The notes under the pieces: generated by a model
The model's database searches: none
Told to the model about the DNA's origin: nothing
What the model saw: only the letters and a program-made list of their open reading frames with translations
Source of the DNA: an uncultured Chitinophaga sp.
Lineage (GTDB): Bacteria; Bacteroidota; Bacteroidia; Chitinophagales; Chitinophagaceae
Direction: 5' to 3'
Length of the DNA stretch: 64,000 nt
Assembly (NCBI RefSeq): GCF_946479755.1
Contig: NZ_CAMLHC010000036.1
Span: 15,932-79,931, forward strand
Shown here: piece by piece, positions 38,799-47,719 of the stretch
How positions within the stretch are numbered: position 1 is the first letter of the stretch
Layout of the letters: the number at the start of each line of letters is the position of its first letter
Position numbers and translations under genes: made by a program

Positions 38799-41700
38799 CT
38801 AAAAAGTGGCATTTAGTCCAAATACGAATACCTTCTGATTAGGATAGGCTGTTTCCAGGTCTGTATAGCCGACCTCCGGGTCCATGAATTTCATTTTGCT
38901 GAAGGTGAGGAGGTTTTGCCCGGAGAGATAACAGCGGAGGCGCGCTATCTTAACTGCTTTGGAAACGCGGGCGGGGAGGGTGTATCCGAGCACCGCCGTT
39001 TTTAGGCGGAGGTAGCCTGTTTTCATCATCCAGAAATCGGAGTTTTGTGTGTTGTTGGCATAGGGCGACTGGTTAGCACGCGGGTATTTTCCGTCGGGCG
39101 CCTGAGGTGTCCAGTGGTTGTTGTAATATTCATAGGCTGAATTACTGTTGTTGTTGTTGAAGGGGACGGTTTGAAACCCGCGGATATTGAGGCTGGCGAG
39201 GGCCGATCCCTGGAAAAAAAGGCTCAGGTCAAACCCTTTCCAGGCGGCACCCGGAGTAAATCCATAGGTGATGAAAGGATATACCGGGTTGCCCGTCACT
39301 GTTTCGTCGTAGGAGTCTATTTTTCCATCGGGTTTTCCATTCGGACCGCTGATATCTGCGTACCGGATGTCGCCGGGATGAAGCACACCAAACTGGGTAA
39401 CGTTATAGCCGTCCTCGCTGTTGATAATGCCATCGTTATTTTTATCGTCGGCGGTGGAAAACAATCCCAGTGCATGGTATCCGAACTGCGTGCCGGTGGG
39501 CCTGCCGGTTCTGGCACGGTTGGGGTTATCGCGGGTAGCGGCGGTTTCAAATACCTGCACCATTTTATTTTTGGCATAGCTGAAATTGCCGTTCAGGTTA
39601 ACCTGCAAGCCATTGGAAAAACGATGGTTCGTGCCAATGGCGACTTCGATGCCGCGGTTTTCCATGATACCTGCGTTTTCATCGGAGAGATTCAGGCCGT
39701 ATTCTACCGGTACGGTTACCGCCGGAGGCAGCAACATACCTGTTCTTTTTTCATGGAAATAGTCGGCTTCCAGTGTCAGCAGCCCTTTCCAGAAAGAGGC
39801 ATCCAGGCCGATGTCTGTTTTGGTGGATATCTCCCAGGTAATATTGGGATTGGCCTCCCGGGTGATGTTGGAGCCTTGTACCATGCTGCCGTTACCGAAA
39901 GCATAGGCATTGCCGTACAGGTTATAGCCGGTCAGGTATTGAAAGGCGGCCCCGGCGAGGTTGCCGGACTTGCCCCAGGAAGCCCTTAGTTTAAGGTGAC
40001 TCAGGGCAGAAGGGTGGTCTGCCAGGAAGCTTTCTTCTGAGATCACCCACCCGGCGGAGAATGCCGGGAAATAGCCCCAGCGTTTACCCGGTGCAAAGTA
40101 GTAGTGACCATCATAACGGCCGGCTGCTTCAAAAAGATATTTATGGTCGTAGCTGTAACCGAAGCGGTAAACAAACCCCAGTTGACTGCCGGTGATAGTA
40201 GAGCCGTTGTTATCAAAATCATTTTTGTTCGAGCTGCCCATGCCCAGCTCGTCAATATTTACTGCAAAGTTATTGCGGCGGGCGGAGAAGCCGGTGGAGT
40301 CGCTTCTGCGGGCTTCTGCCACCACCAGGCCGGTGATGTCGTGTTTGCCAAAGGTGTTGTGATAGTTGAGATAGCCCAGATATGTAAAGTACTGTATTTT
40401 TGAGTACTCCTGGTTCAGCCATGTATAGGGAGCGGCGCTTCCTTCCGAAGTGGATATCTGTTTCGTGTAGGTGTAAGGGGTAGTGGCGGTATTCTGGGAG
40501 TAGAAGTAAAATGGCGTATGCCATCCTTTAACGGTAAAGTCATTGGGGTCATAGCTGAAAGTCCCTTTAATGCTTAGTCCTTTAATGAATGGCAGCTGTT
40601 GTTCTACCGCAAGCGTGGTAAGAAGGGAGGTGGCATTGCGGCGGGAGTAGCCTGCTTTGAGGATGCCTACCGGCGAGTTGCCGGCGAATTCTCCCCATAG
40701 ACCGTTACTATAGTAAAGGTTGGTGATGGGGATCAGTTTGTAGGCGCTGCGGAACAGCTGACCTGGCGTGGTGGCTGCGTCTACGCTGTTGGTTTGCTGG
40801 ATGGCCCCGATGAGCGACAGCGATACCGTGGTGGTAGGGGTGGCGCTGACTTCCATATTGACGTTGTAATCGTAACGCCTGTAATTTACCGGGTCAAACA
40901 TCCCATCCTGTTTGAGAAAGCCGATACCGGCATAGTACCGTATTACGTTGGTGCCACCGGTCAGCTGCAGGTTGTAGTTTTGCATGGGCGCATGCATGCG
41001 TACCAGATCTTTCGTATTGCTGATGGGGTATTTGTCGGGATCTTTGGCATTCAGGTCTGCGTATGTATTGATGAAATCATCGGCAAAAGGTTGTTGCGTG
41101 CCGCCGGGATTTTCATTCCGGTAGGCTTCATTGCGCAGGCGCATATAGTCCTGTGCGTTGAGCATTTTAGGGTAGTACGTAGGTGTTTGCCAGCCATAAT
41201 ACGCGTTGAGCGACAAGGATGGCATCCCTGTTTGCCCGCGTTTGGTGGTGATAAGGATCACACCGTTGGCGCCGCCCAACCCATACGGTGCTACCGCGGC
41301 GGCATCTTTCAATACGGTGACAGAGGCGATGGAGCTGGGGGAGATTTCGTTGATGTTGTTTCGGATGATACCGTCCACTACGATCAGTGGCGCGTTGTTG
41401 CCGGTGGTGGCGATACCCCTGATGTGGATATCAGGATTGTCTCGTCCCGGTTGCCCTCCATTAGGGCGCATACTGATGCCCGACACATTTCCGGCCAGCG
41501 AATTGGAGATGTTGGTGACGGGCGACCTGGCCAGTTCTTTTCCCTGCACTGCTGCTACAGACGCGGTGGAGGAAGTTTTTTTCTGTGTACCGTAGCCCAC
41601 TACCACTACTTCGTTTAAGCCACTGGCGCTTTCTTTCAGGATAATCGTGAGGGGACCGGCGGTGCTTACAGCTTCGGTTTGTTCGTAGCCCACGTAGCTG

Positions 41701-42206
41701 AATACCAGCGTGGCCCCGGCATCGGCCTGTAGCTCAAACCGGCCGTTTTCATTGGTCATAGTACCAATACTGGTACCTTTTACTTTTACGGATACGCCAA
41801 TGAGCGGCTCGCCGCGTTCATTTTTAACCGTGCCGGTTATTTTAGCGGCGGTATTCGCGGCGGTTATCACAATGGCATCTTTGTCCATAACGGTGTAGCG
41901 CAATGTGGTACCGGCAAAGGTTTGGGAAAGCAGCTGTTCAGTGGTAGCATTTTCTCCATGGACAGACACCGGTGGTTTTTCCGGCAGGATATCGTCGTTG
42001 TAGATAAGCCGGTACCGGCTCTTTTGTTGAATGGTTTTCAGCACTGTTTTAATGCTGACTTTTTCCAGGGAGATGCTGATCTTTTCCTGGTTGGCAGAGG
42101 CGGCGGATACGGGTATGACGGCGATGAGCAGCAAAGCTACGGCAAATATACCCGGCAGCCCGCCATGGAGGCTTTTGTTGAAAGCCCATAGGAACATTAG
42201 TTTCAT
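38799..42206 (-). CDS. SusC/RagA-family TonB-dependent transporter with STN domain
   Basis: This 1135-residue protein has an N-terminal signal segment, an STN domain (about 42-115), a carboxypeptidase-like domain (about 122-200), the NEVVVVGYGTQKK segment before the plug, and the SusC-family plug signature ending GGANGVILITTKRG (about 305-335). A large C-terminal barrel follows. The STN domain is the part that contacts a FecR anti-sigma factor, and a FecR gene lies just upstream on the same strand, so this is a signalling transporter. Bound substrate would trigger release of the adjacent sigma factor. It pairs with the SusD immediately downstream. Confidence 0.95.
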   Translation of the reverse strand: MKLMFLWAFNKSLHGGLPGIFAVALLLIAVIPVSAASANQEKISISLEKVSIKTVLKTIQQKSRYRLIYNDDILPEKPPVSVHGENATTEQLLSQTFAGTTLRYTVMDKDAIVITAANTAAKITGTVKNERGEPLIGVSVKVKGTSIGTMTNENGRFELQADAGATLVFSYVGYEQTEAVSTAGPLTIILKESASGLNEVVVVGYGTQKKTSSTASVAAVQGKELARSPVTNISNSLAGNVSGISMRPNGGQPGRDNPDIHIRGIATTGNNAPLIVVDGIIRNNINEISPSSIASVTVLKDAAAVAPYGLGGANGVILITTKRGQTGMPSLSLNAYYGWQTPTYYPKMLNAQDYMRLRNEAYRNENPGGTQQPFADDFINTYADLNAKDPDKYPISNTKDLVRMHAPMQNYNLQLTGGTNVIRYYAGIGFLKQDGMFDPVNYRRYDYNVNMEVSATPTTTVSLSLIGAIQQTNSVDAATTPGQLFRSAYKLIPITNLYYSNGLWGEFAGNSPVGILKAGYSRRNATSLLTTLAVEQQLPFIKGLSIKGTFSYDPNDFTVKGWHTPFYFYSQNTATTPYTYTKQISTSEGSAAPYTWLNQEYSKIQYFTYLGYLNYHNTFGKHDITGLVVAEARRSDSTGFSARRNNFAVNIDELGMGSSNKNDFDNNGSTITGSQLGFVYRFGYSYDHKYLFEAAGRYDGHYYFAPGKRWGYFPAFSAGWVISEESFLADHPSALSHLKLRASWGKSGNLAGAAFQYLTGYNLYGNAYAFGNGSMVQGSNITREANPNITWEISTKTDIGLDASFWKGLLTLEADYFHEKRTGMLLPPAVTVPVEYGLNLSDENAGIMENRGIEVAIGTNHRFSNGLQVNLNGNFSYAKNKMVQVFETAATRDNPNRARTGRPTGTQFGYHALGLFSTADDKNNDGIINSEDGYNVTQFGVLHPGDIRYADISGPNGKPDGKIDSYDETVTGNPVYPFITYGFTPGAAWKGFDLSLFFQGSALASLNIRGFQTVPFNNNNSNSAYEYYNNHWTPQAPDGKYPRANQSPYANNTQNSDFWMMKTGYLRLKTAVLGYTLPARVSKAVKIARLRCYLSGQNLLTFSKMKFMDPEVGYTDLETAYPNQKVFVFGLNATF

Positions 42207-42297
42207 AACATGGAATGTAAAGGGTGAAGGAAAGTAAAGTGGAGCGCGTAACGGTTTTTAGGTCATAAAATTATTTTTTGAAGATGAAAGAATGGTG

Positions 42298-43284
42298 TTA
42301 ATCACTGATATACACGTCGTTCCCGTCGATCCGGAAGTTAAAATGACGTGATAGCTGGAGCATTTTGAGTGCTTCCTCCGGCGATTCAGTACCGATGATG
42401 CCGGAAAACCGCAATTGCTGCAGGGTGGCGGACTTAAAACGGAAAGTGATGCCATACCACCGGCTCATTTTATCGGCAAGTTCGGCAAAGGTGTTATTGT
42501 CGAATACCAGTTTATGTTGCAGCCAGGATATGTCAGCAGGCCGGCCGCTGCTATCTTTTTCGAGGTGTTGGGGCCGGAGTCCGTCCGGCGGGATGACTAG
42601 GGGCACGGTCAACTTTTCTTCAGGGCGCAACACCACGGTTTTGTCCTGGAACGATACGGCAATTTTGCCGCGCACCAGCGTGGTGGCCACGGTGCTGTCG
42701 CTGGCATAGGCTTTTACATTGAAGGCAGTACCCAGCACACGGATATTCACTTTGCCGGCATGAATCATAAAAGGGACACCCTCACTTTTTGCAATATCAA
42801 AGAAGGCTTCGCCGGTGAGCGTAACGTTGCGGTGCCGATTGCCGAAGCCGTTTTTATCATAATGGAGCTGCGTGTTGCTGTTAAGCCATACGATGGAGCC
42901 ATCGGGAAGCGATACCCGGGATTTGCCGCCGGGGGAAGCGCTGATCTGTTGCAGTGTAGTGGCCGCCGGCCGGAAAAATTGCCAGCCGGCCCATGTAGCC
43001 GTCAATACGGCTGCTGCAGCGGCTGTTGCCAATAGCTTCCGCATCAGGGCGGAATAACGGGATGGTGGCAGTTGCGGGTGTACGGTGTTCCATATACGTT
43101 CTTTGCTGCCATGGGGAGCTGGCACTTCCTGTACCGGCGTTCGCCAGATAGCGGTGGCAATATCCGCTGAAGCTGCTGCTTCAGGATCGTTTTTTAGTAA
43201 TGCATCCAGCTCCGATAACTCTGCGGAAGAAATGTTACCGCTCAGCCGTTTGCCGAGTAATATCCATATGCGATCGTTGTCCAT
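42298..43284 (-). CDS. FecR-family anti-sigma factor
   Basis: I chose the ATG at 43284 (MDNDRIWILLGKRLSG) because it aligns with the usual cytoplasmic start of FecR proteins; the frame is open to an ATG at 43356 close to the sigma gene. The protein has an N-terminal cytoplasmic anti-sigma segment, one transmembrane helix (KLLATAAAAAVLTATWAGWQ), a periplasmic FecR domain with LPDGSIVWLNSNTQL and VLGTAFNVKAY, and a C-terminal DUF4974 domain ending in DVYISD. It would hold the adjacent sigma factor inactive until the STN domain of SusC signals. It lies between the sigma and SusC genes, all on the minus strand. Confidence 0.92.
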   Translation of the reverse strand: MDNDRIWILLGKRLSGNISSAELSELDALLKNDPEAAASADIATAIWRTPVQEVPAPHGSKERIWNTVHPQLPPSRYSALMRKLLATAAAAAVLTATWAGWQFFRPAATTLQQISASPGGKSRVSLPDGSIVWLNSNTQLHYDKNGFGNRHRNVTLTGEAFFDIAKSEGVPFMIHAGKVNIRVLGTAFNVKAYASDSTVATTLVRGKIAVSFQDKTVVLRPEEKLTVPLVIPPDGLRPQHLEKDSSGRPADISWLQHKLVFDNNTFAELADKMSRWYGITFRFKSATLQQLRFSGIIGTESPEEALKMLQLSRHFNFRIDGNDVYISD

Positions 43285-43374
43285 AGTACAATTGAATAAT
43301 GACTGAATAAGGGGCGCCGATCGTATAAGACAACATTTAACAGGAAATGCCCCCAAAAGGGAGATGGATTTTTT

Positions 43375-43950
43375 TTAACAGGATGACTGATTACCGATTG
43401 CCGGGGGAGGAGCGAGAAGAAATGCTTTTACTTTGGCGAGTTTTTTCAGGGCGATACCCACCTGGTTTTCCACTGTCTTTATGGAGATATCAAGCAGATC
43501 GGCCACTTCCCTGTACTTAAGCCCGTCTTCTTTTACGAGCTTAAAAATGAGGCGGCACTGCGGCGGCAGCGCATTGATAGCCGCGTTGATATGCTGTATC
43601 ATTTCATTGCTGATGAATTGAGCTTCCGGACTTATATCATATTCCTGCAAACAGTCCTCATCGAGATACCGGGTTTTCTTATGCGCATATTTCCGGAGAT
43701 AGTTAAACGAGATGTTTCGGGTGGTGGCATAGAGGTACCATTTCATATTACCTACGTGGAGGAGGTCTTTCTTGTGCCGCCATACGGCAATGAATACATC
43801 GGCTACTATTTCTTCTGCCATTTCCCTGTGACGAACTATGGCCATGGCTACCTGCAGCAATGGAGCGCAGCAGTAATCGTATAATTCTTTAAATGCCTGT
43901 GTATCACCGTTGTATATCCTGGTTGTCAATTCGGAGATATCGTCGCGCAT
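43375..43950 (-). CDS. ECF RNA polymerase sigma factor, SusCD-associated
   Basis: This 191-residue protein has sigma region 2 (about 18-85, with EEIVADVFIAVWRH and YLYATTRNISFNYLRK) and region 4 (about 120-175, with LPPQCRLIFKLVKEDGLKYREVADLLDISIKTVENQV). It belongs to the Bacteroidota type of extracytoplasmic function sigma factors that partner with FecR and an STN-carrying SusC. It should activate the SusCD genes downstream when released. A TTGTC-N5-GACAA palindrome lies 50 bases upstream of its start. Confidence 0.93.
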   Translation of the reverse strand: MRDDISELTTRIYNGDTQAFKELYDYCCAPLLQVAMAIVRHREMAEEIVADVFIAVWRHKKDLLHVGNMKWYLYATTRNISFNYLRKYAHKKTRYLDEDCLQEYDISPEAQFISNEMIQHINAAINALPPQCRLIFKLVKEDGLKYREVADLLDISIKTVENQVGIALKKLAKVKAFLLAPPPAIGNQSSC

Positions 43951-44263
43951 GAAAATAAGAATAGCAAATTATGCAAAAATCCAAATGGGTAAATATAAAT
44001 TGTCTTTTTGACAAATATACTATTTATCTGCATTGCGGTCATTCCCTGTACCTGCCATTGGCTCAACACGCTGAAAATGACGTAACAGCACCGGTTTTAG
44101 GAAAACAATATCACCGAACGAATGAATAAGCACACTGTTGGAATGTAAACAGGTGAAAATCAGTATTTTTTGTTATTTTAACTGGCTACTCCTCCTTGTA
44201 TAGGCGTGCTGTGAAGGGGCACTGCCCGATTATGGAAAAGAACGAACGAAAAATAATTATCAT
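43951..44263. other. divergent intergenic region, sigma factor and SnoaL-like gene
   Basis: This AT-rich stretch of 313 bases separates two divergent genes and must carry both promoters. Apart from the palindrome at 44000-44014, I see no RNA gene, repeat or small reading frame I can support. Confidence 0.6.
44000..44014. promoter_or_regulatory. palindrome TTGTC-TTTTT-GACAA upstream of the sigma factor gene
   Basis: An inverted repeat with 5-base arms and 5-base spacing lies 50 bases before the sigma factor start on the minus strand. The arms and spacing are the same as in the palindrome before the esterase gene at 33078-33092. I found no third intergenic copy in the window. Confidence 0.4.
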
Positions 44264-44614
44264 ATGCATTTGACAAATAAAGAAACACTGGAAAAAGCCA
44301 ACGAGGCGATCAGAAAAGGGGATAACGAGGCATTCCTGGCTTACTGCACTGATGATACGGAATGGGTATTCGTGGGGGATAGGACCCTACGGGGAAAAGA
44401 AGCGGTCAGACAGTATATGGCGGAAACCTACACGGAGCCGCCCGTGTTTCACGTCGACCACTTCATCGCCGAAGGTGAATTCGTAACAGCAGTGGGGAAA
44501 ATAAGCCTGAACGATAACGGGAAAACGGTGCACTATGCCTACTGCGACGTGTGGCGGTTTCGGGACGGTAAGATGACCGAATTAAAGGCTTTCGTTGTAG
44601 AGACGGGATCATGA
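44264..44614 (+). CDS. SnoaL-like / NTF2-fold protein
   Basis: This 116-residue protein matches the small SnoaL-like (ketosteroid isomerase-type) fold: an N-terminal helix with LEKANEAIRKGD, a central DDTEWVFVGDRTLRGKEAVRQYM segment and C-terminal strands ending YCDVWRFRDGKMTELKAFV. Members act as isomerases, hydrolases or binding proteins, and the sequence does not tell which. There is no signal peptide. Its end overlaps the stop codon of the convergent glycosylase gene by three bases. Confidence 0.8.
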   Translation: MHLTNKETLEKANEAIRKGDNEAFLAYCTDDTEWVFVGDRTLRGKEAVRQYMAETYTEPPVFHVDHFIAEGEFVTAVGKISLNDNGKTVHYAYCDVWRFRDGKMTELKAFVVETGS

Positions 44615-45808
44615 TGAGAGCCCGTCTTTGATCGCTTTCAGCAGTTGTTTGTTGTTAGACTTTGTAATGACCACCTCCCTGCATTGATTAAACCGTGCGA
44701 ATGTTCTGATGGCCTCCGTGAGTTGATCCGTCATCGGCCGGGACAGCGGTACAGATTCAAAATGAAGATTATGAATCGTGAGGGTACGACGCTTCCGGTC
44801 GGCCTTGGAATCCATGCGTGCTACGAAGGCATCGCCTATCAGCACCGGCAGGGAAAAATAGCCATATTTCCTTTTCGCCTGGGGAACAAAACACTCTATC
44901 TGGTAGTCAAAATCAAAGAAGTCCTTCAGGCGGTGGCGGAGCACGTTTAGCGTGTCGAACGGGGAAAGGATAAAAGCATCTCCGCTCAGCGTGATTTTTT
45001 TCTTTTTATAGACGGGTAGCATATAAAGCGGAGCAGTGTTCAGGCCTTCCACACGCACCTGGCACACTTCTCCTTCTTCCACCATCTTCTCCAGCGTTGT
45101 TTTTACCAGGTTGTCTTTGGCGTAATGTGCACGCCAGGAGATATCTTTAACATAGGCTATCCCCAGCGACTGTAAGGAGCGCCGGATCACATGCCGGGCA
45201 AACTCTTCCGGGGTGGGCGGCGTGGTATCAATATCACCCGGTAACAGGTTAATGGGCAGGTCATATACTTTGTGAAAATTCTCCTGCCGCGTACACATAA
45301 GACTGCCGTCGAGGAACAGCCGCTCGAGCGCAAGCTTCGCCGGGCGCCAGTCCCACCAGCCTGTGCTGGCTACCGGACGGTCATTTTCAAAATCCTTTAC
45401 CATCAGCGGACCTTCACGGCCTATTCTGTCCAACACCTTTCTCATCAGGTTGATCTCCGGCTGCGTCAGCGGTTTTCTGCGCGACAAAAAGCCCTCCTTT
45501 ACCGGCAGGGAGAAACGGTATTCATGCATGGGGATATAGCCGGTACCGTAGGTGAAAAATTCGAAGATCCGGCCATCTGCCTGCAGTTCGTCAATCCATT
45601 CGGGTTTATAGTCTGGCACACGAGAGGCGATGGCATGGTGATGCGCCCGCTCTACCACATAGTTAGTATCAATCTGGATAAAACCAAAATGATCTATCAG
45701 TTTATAAACGGCTTCGATGCCTTTCCCGAACTGTGCCGGCTGCGCCAGTCCTGCTGCATGGAGGATGATTTTTCTGGCGTCTGAACTGCTGAGCGTATGT
45801 TGCTTCAT
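44609..45808 (-). CDS. ycaQ: YcaQ/AlkX-type winged-helix DNA glycosylase
   Basis: This protein of about 399 residues matches the YcaQ (HTH_42) family. The catalytic motif reads QID in GFIQIDTNYVVERAHHH; as I recall, QxD marks the AlkX/YcaQ clade, which opens alkylated and crosslinked bases, while QxQ marks the AlkZ self-resistance clade. I chose the ATG at 45808 (MKQHTLSSSDARK) because the longer frame to 45922 adds 38 residues that do not resemble the family. It is divergent from the sigma factor gene to its right. It is probably a general DNA repair enzyme rather than part of the biosynthetic cluster. Confidence 0.85.
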   Translation of the reverse strand: MKQHTLSSSDARKIILHAAGLAQPAQFGKGIEAVYKLIDHFGFIQIDTNYVVERAHHHAIASRVPDYKPEWIDELQADGRIFEFFTYGTGYIPMHEYRFSLPVKEGFLSRRKPLTQPEINLMRKVLDRIGREGPLMVKDFENDRPVASTGWWDWRPAKLALERLFLDGSLMCTRQENFHKVYDLPINLLPGDIDTTPPTPEEFARHVIRRSLQSLGIAYVKDISWRAHYAKDNLVKTTLEKMVEEGEVCQVRVEGLNTAPLYMLPVYKKKKITLSGDAFILSPFDTLNVLRHRLKDFFDFDYQIECFVPQAKRKYGYFSLPVLIGDAFVARMDSKADRKRRTLTIHNLHFESVPLSRPMTDQLTEAIRTFARFNQCREVVITKSNNKQLLKAIKDGLSS

Positions 45809-45937
45809 AGTAAAAACAAAATAATGAAAAACACCCCATCTTTCCATGCCCTGCATTAAATTATTGTAAACAGCTACTACTTTGTCATTCATGCCAGAGC
45901 TTTGCCGTTGCATTATAAACACCTAACTGTAAGCAGG

Positions 45938-46528
45938 ATGCGCGGACCAGATAGCAAAAAAGGGCAGCAAAGCCGGCCTCATTTTGACGAAATCTATGAA
46001 CTGTACTGGAAAGAACTGTATGAAACGGCCTGCCGGCGTGTGTCTGCGGCGGATGCGGAAGACATCCTGCAGGAGGTGTTCCTGTCATTGCTGAAGAACC
46101 CGTCGGTTATAGAGAACGAAGGCTCGGTCCGGGCCTACCTCCATAAAGCCTTGAAAGGAAAGATCATCGATTTTTACAGAAGAAGTTTACTGAAGGAAGC
46201 TTTTGAAAGAAATGCGGCGTTTACCGCTCCCCGTTATAGTTCCCATCCCGATGCCCGCCTGATGCACAAAGAACTGGAGGTCCTGCTGGAAAAGGAAATC
46301 AGCAGTATGCCGGAACGGATGCAGACCGTTTTCCTGATGAGCCGGAAGCAGATGCTTTCCAATGAAGAAATCGCAGATGAACTGGCTATCTCACATCAGA
46401 CGGTGCGCAACCAGATCAGCGCGGCCATCAAAAGAATACGCCGGGCCCTCCATCAGTACGATCTCGCCAATAACGCCGGCACACAGATGGTCCTCGCGGT
46501 AACAGCTGCCCTGCTAACCCGCTACTGA
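45938..46528 (+). CDS. ECF RNA polymerase sigma factor (second SusCD locus)
   Basis: Using the ATG at 45938, this is a sigma factor of 196 residues; an ATG at 45902 would add twelve residues. Region 2 includes YELYWKELYETACRRVSAADAEDILQEVF, and region 4 includes MPERMQTVFLMSRKQMLSNEEIADELAISHQTVRNQI. It is the first gene of a sigma-FecR-SusC-SusD-phosphatase set on the plus strand. The gene is divergent from the YcaQ-like gene, with 129 bases between their starts. Confidence 0.9.
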   Translation: MRGPDSKKGQQSRPHFDEIYELYWKELYETACRRVSAADAEDILQEVFLSLLKNPSVIENEGSVRAYLHKALKGKIIDFYRRSLLKEAFERNAAFTAPRYSSHPDARLMHKELEVLLEKEISSMPERMQTVFLMSRKQMLSNEEIADELAISHQTVRNQISAAIKRIRRALHQYDLANNAGTQMVLAVTAALLTRY

Positions 46529-46609
46529 CCAATGTTACCTTAATGTTAAGCCTGAAAATACACCGGTACATTCATCAGCGTTGTACGAGTATGTTCATAA
46601 AGACCGCAG

Positions 46610-47584
46610 GTGAACAAACGCGAATTACTTGAATTACTGCAGAAAGAAGCGCAGGGAAACTGCACCCGGGAAGAAACAGCCCGGCTGGATGCCTGGTATG
46701 CTTCCTTTGACCGCCGGCAGACGCCCGTCTTCTCCAGTGAAGCGGAGGCGGAACTGGTACGTGCCCGGCTGCGTGACCGTATCTACCGGCAGATCACAGC
46801 GGATATGCCGGACCTTCCGGCGCTGGCACAACCACGGAGAACAGGCCTGTTTTTCCGCGTAGCTGCGGCTGTATTGGTATTGCTGGGCCTCGCCGGAGCT
46901 GCGTTCTTTTTCCGGCAGGGGAGAACAGTACCTCCACCGGCAACAGCGCTGCTCAGCAGCGCTTCCCCCGCCGGTAAAATGCTGAAGGTAACACTGACCG
47001 ATGGCAGCGAAGTATGGCTCAACGCAGGCAGCGCACTAAGCTATCCCGCGGCATTCACCGGACCATGCCGCGAAGTGTATTTAAAAGGCGAAGCGTTTTT
47101 CGAGGTGGCCACACAGCCGCAACAACCGTTCGTGGTACATACAGATACTATCAGCACCGTCGTGCTGGGCACCTCTTTTAATATCAAGGCATATCCTGAA
47201 CTGGGCAATATCCGTATCAACGTGGCAACAGGCAAAGTGGGTATCGTCCGGGCAGGAAACACACTGGCCACCTTATCGCAGAACCAGCAACTGACCTACA
47301 ACAAACCAGGGAACACCTGGCTGACAGAAACGCGGGAAGCCGCTTCCGTCAACGCCTGGAAAGAAGGACGTATCAACCTGGACGGCGTTTCGTTCGACGA
47401 GCTGGCGGCCACGCTGGAACACAACTTCGGCTACCAGCTGCAAACCAGCAGGACAGACATCCGTAAAGTCCGCTTTTCCATGAACATCATCACCAGCCAT
47501 AAGATTGACGACATAATGCGCATCGTTTGCGGTATGACGCAGACACGCTACCGCATTGGTGAACAGGTAATCACTATTTATTAA
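46610..47584 (+). CDS. FecR-family anti-sigma factor (second SusCD locus)
   Basis: This 324-residue protein starts with GTG; no in-frame ATG lies nearby upstream. It has a cytoplasmic N terminus, one transmembrane helix (FFRVAAAVLVLLGLAGAAFF, about 80-100), a FecR domain with LTDGSEVWLNAGSALSYP and VLGTSFNIKAY, and a C-terminal DUF4974 domain ending VITIY. It is placed 81 bases after the sigma gene and before a SusC gene with an STN domain, the standard order of a trans-envelope signalling cassette. Confidence 0.92.
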   Translation: MNKRELLELLQKEAQGNCTREETARLDAWYASFDRRQTPVFSSEAEAELVRARLRDRIYRQITADMPDLPALAQPRRTGLFFRVAAAVLVLLGLAGAAFFFRQGRTVPPPATALLSSASPAGKMLKVTLTDGSEVWLNAGSALSYPAAFTGPCREVYLKGEAFFEVATQPQQPFVVHTDTISTVVLGTSFNIKAYPELGNIRINVATGKVGIVRAGNTLATLSQNQQLTYNKPGNTWLTETREAASVNAWKEGRINLDGVSFDELAATLEHNFGYQLQTSRTDIRKVRFSMNIITSHKIDDIMRIVCGMTQTRYRIGEQVITIY

Positions 47585-47604
47585 TCATGTGACCACATAA
47601 AAAA

Positions 47605-47630
47605 ACGGAAGCTGCTGAAACAACTTCCGT
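47605..47630 (-). terminator. hairpin between FecR and SusC genes
   Basis: A 7-base-pair stem (47605-47611 with 47624-47630) and 12-base loop lies in the gap between FecR and SusC. The T run that would complete a Rho-independent terminator is on the minus strand, where no gene ends. It may block antisense transcription or act as a processing or attenuation site; low certainty. Confidence 0.4.
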
Positions 47631-47719
47631 CATCATTCAACACGGTATTCAGTTCCCGGGAAGGTCTGTGAATACCGCTGTATCTAAACAGTTTATCACC
47701 ATTTAAACGATTCGAAATT

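Noticed and set aside
43951..44263. Small RNA or riboswitch before the SnoaL-like gene
   Set aside because: Apart from the palindrome there is no extended stem structure or recognisable riboswitch core.
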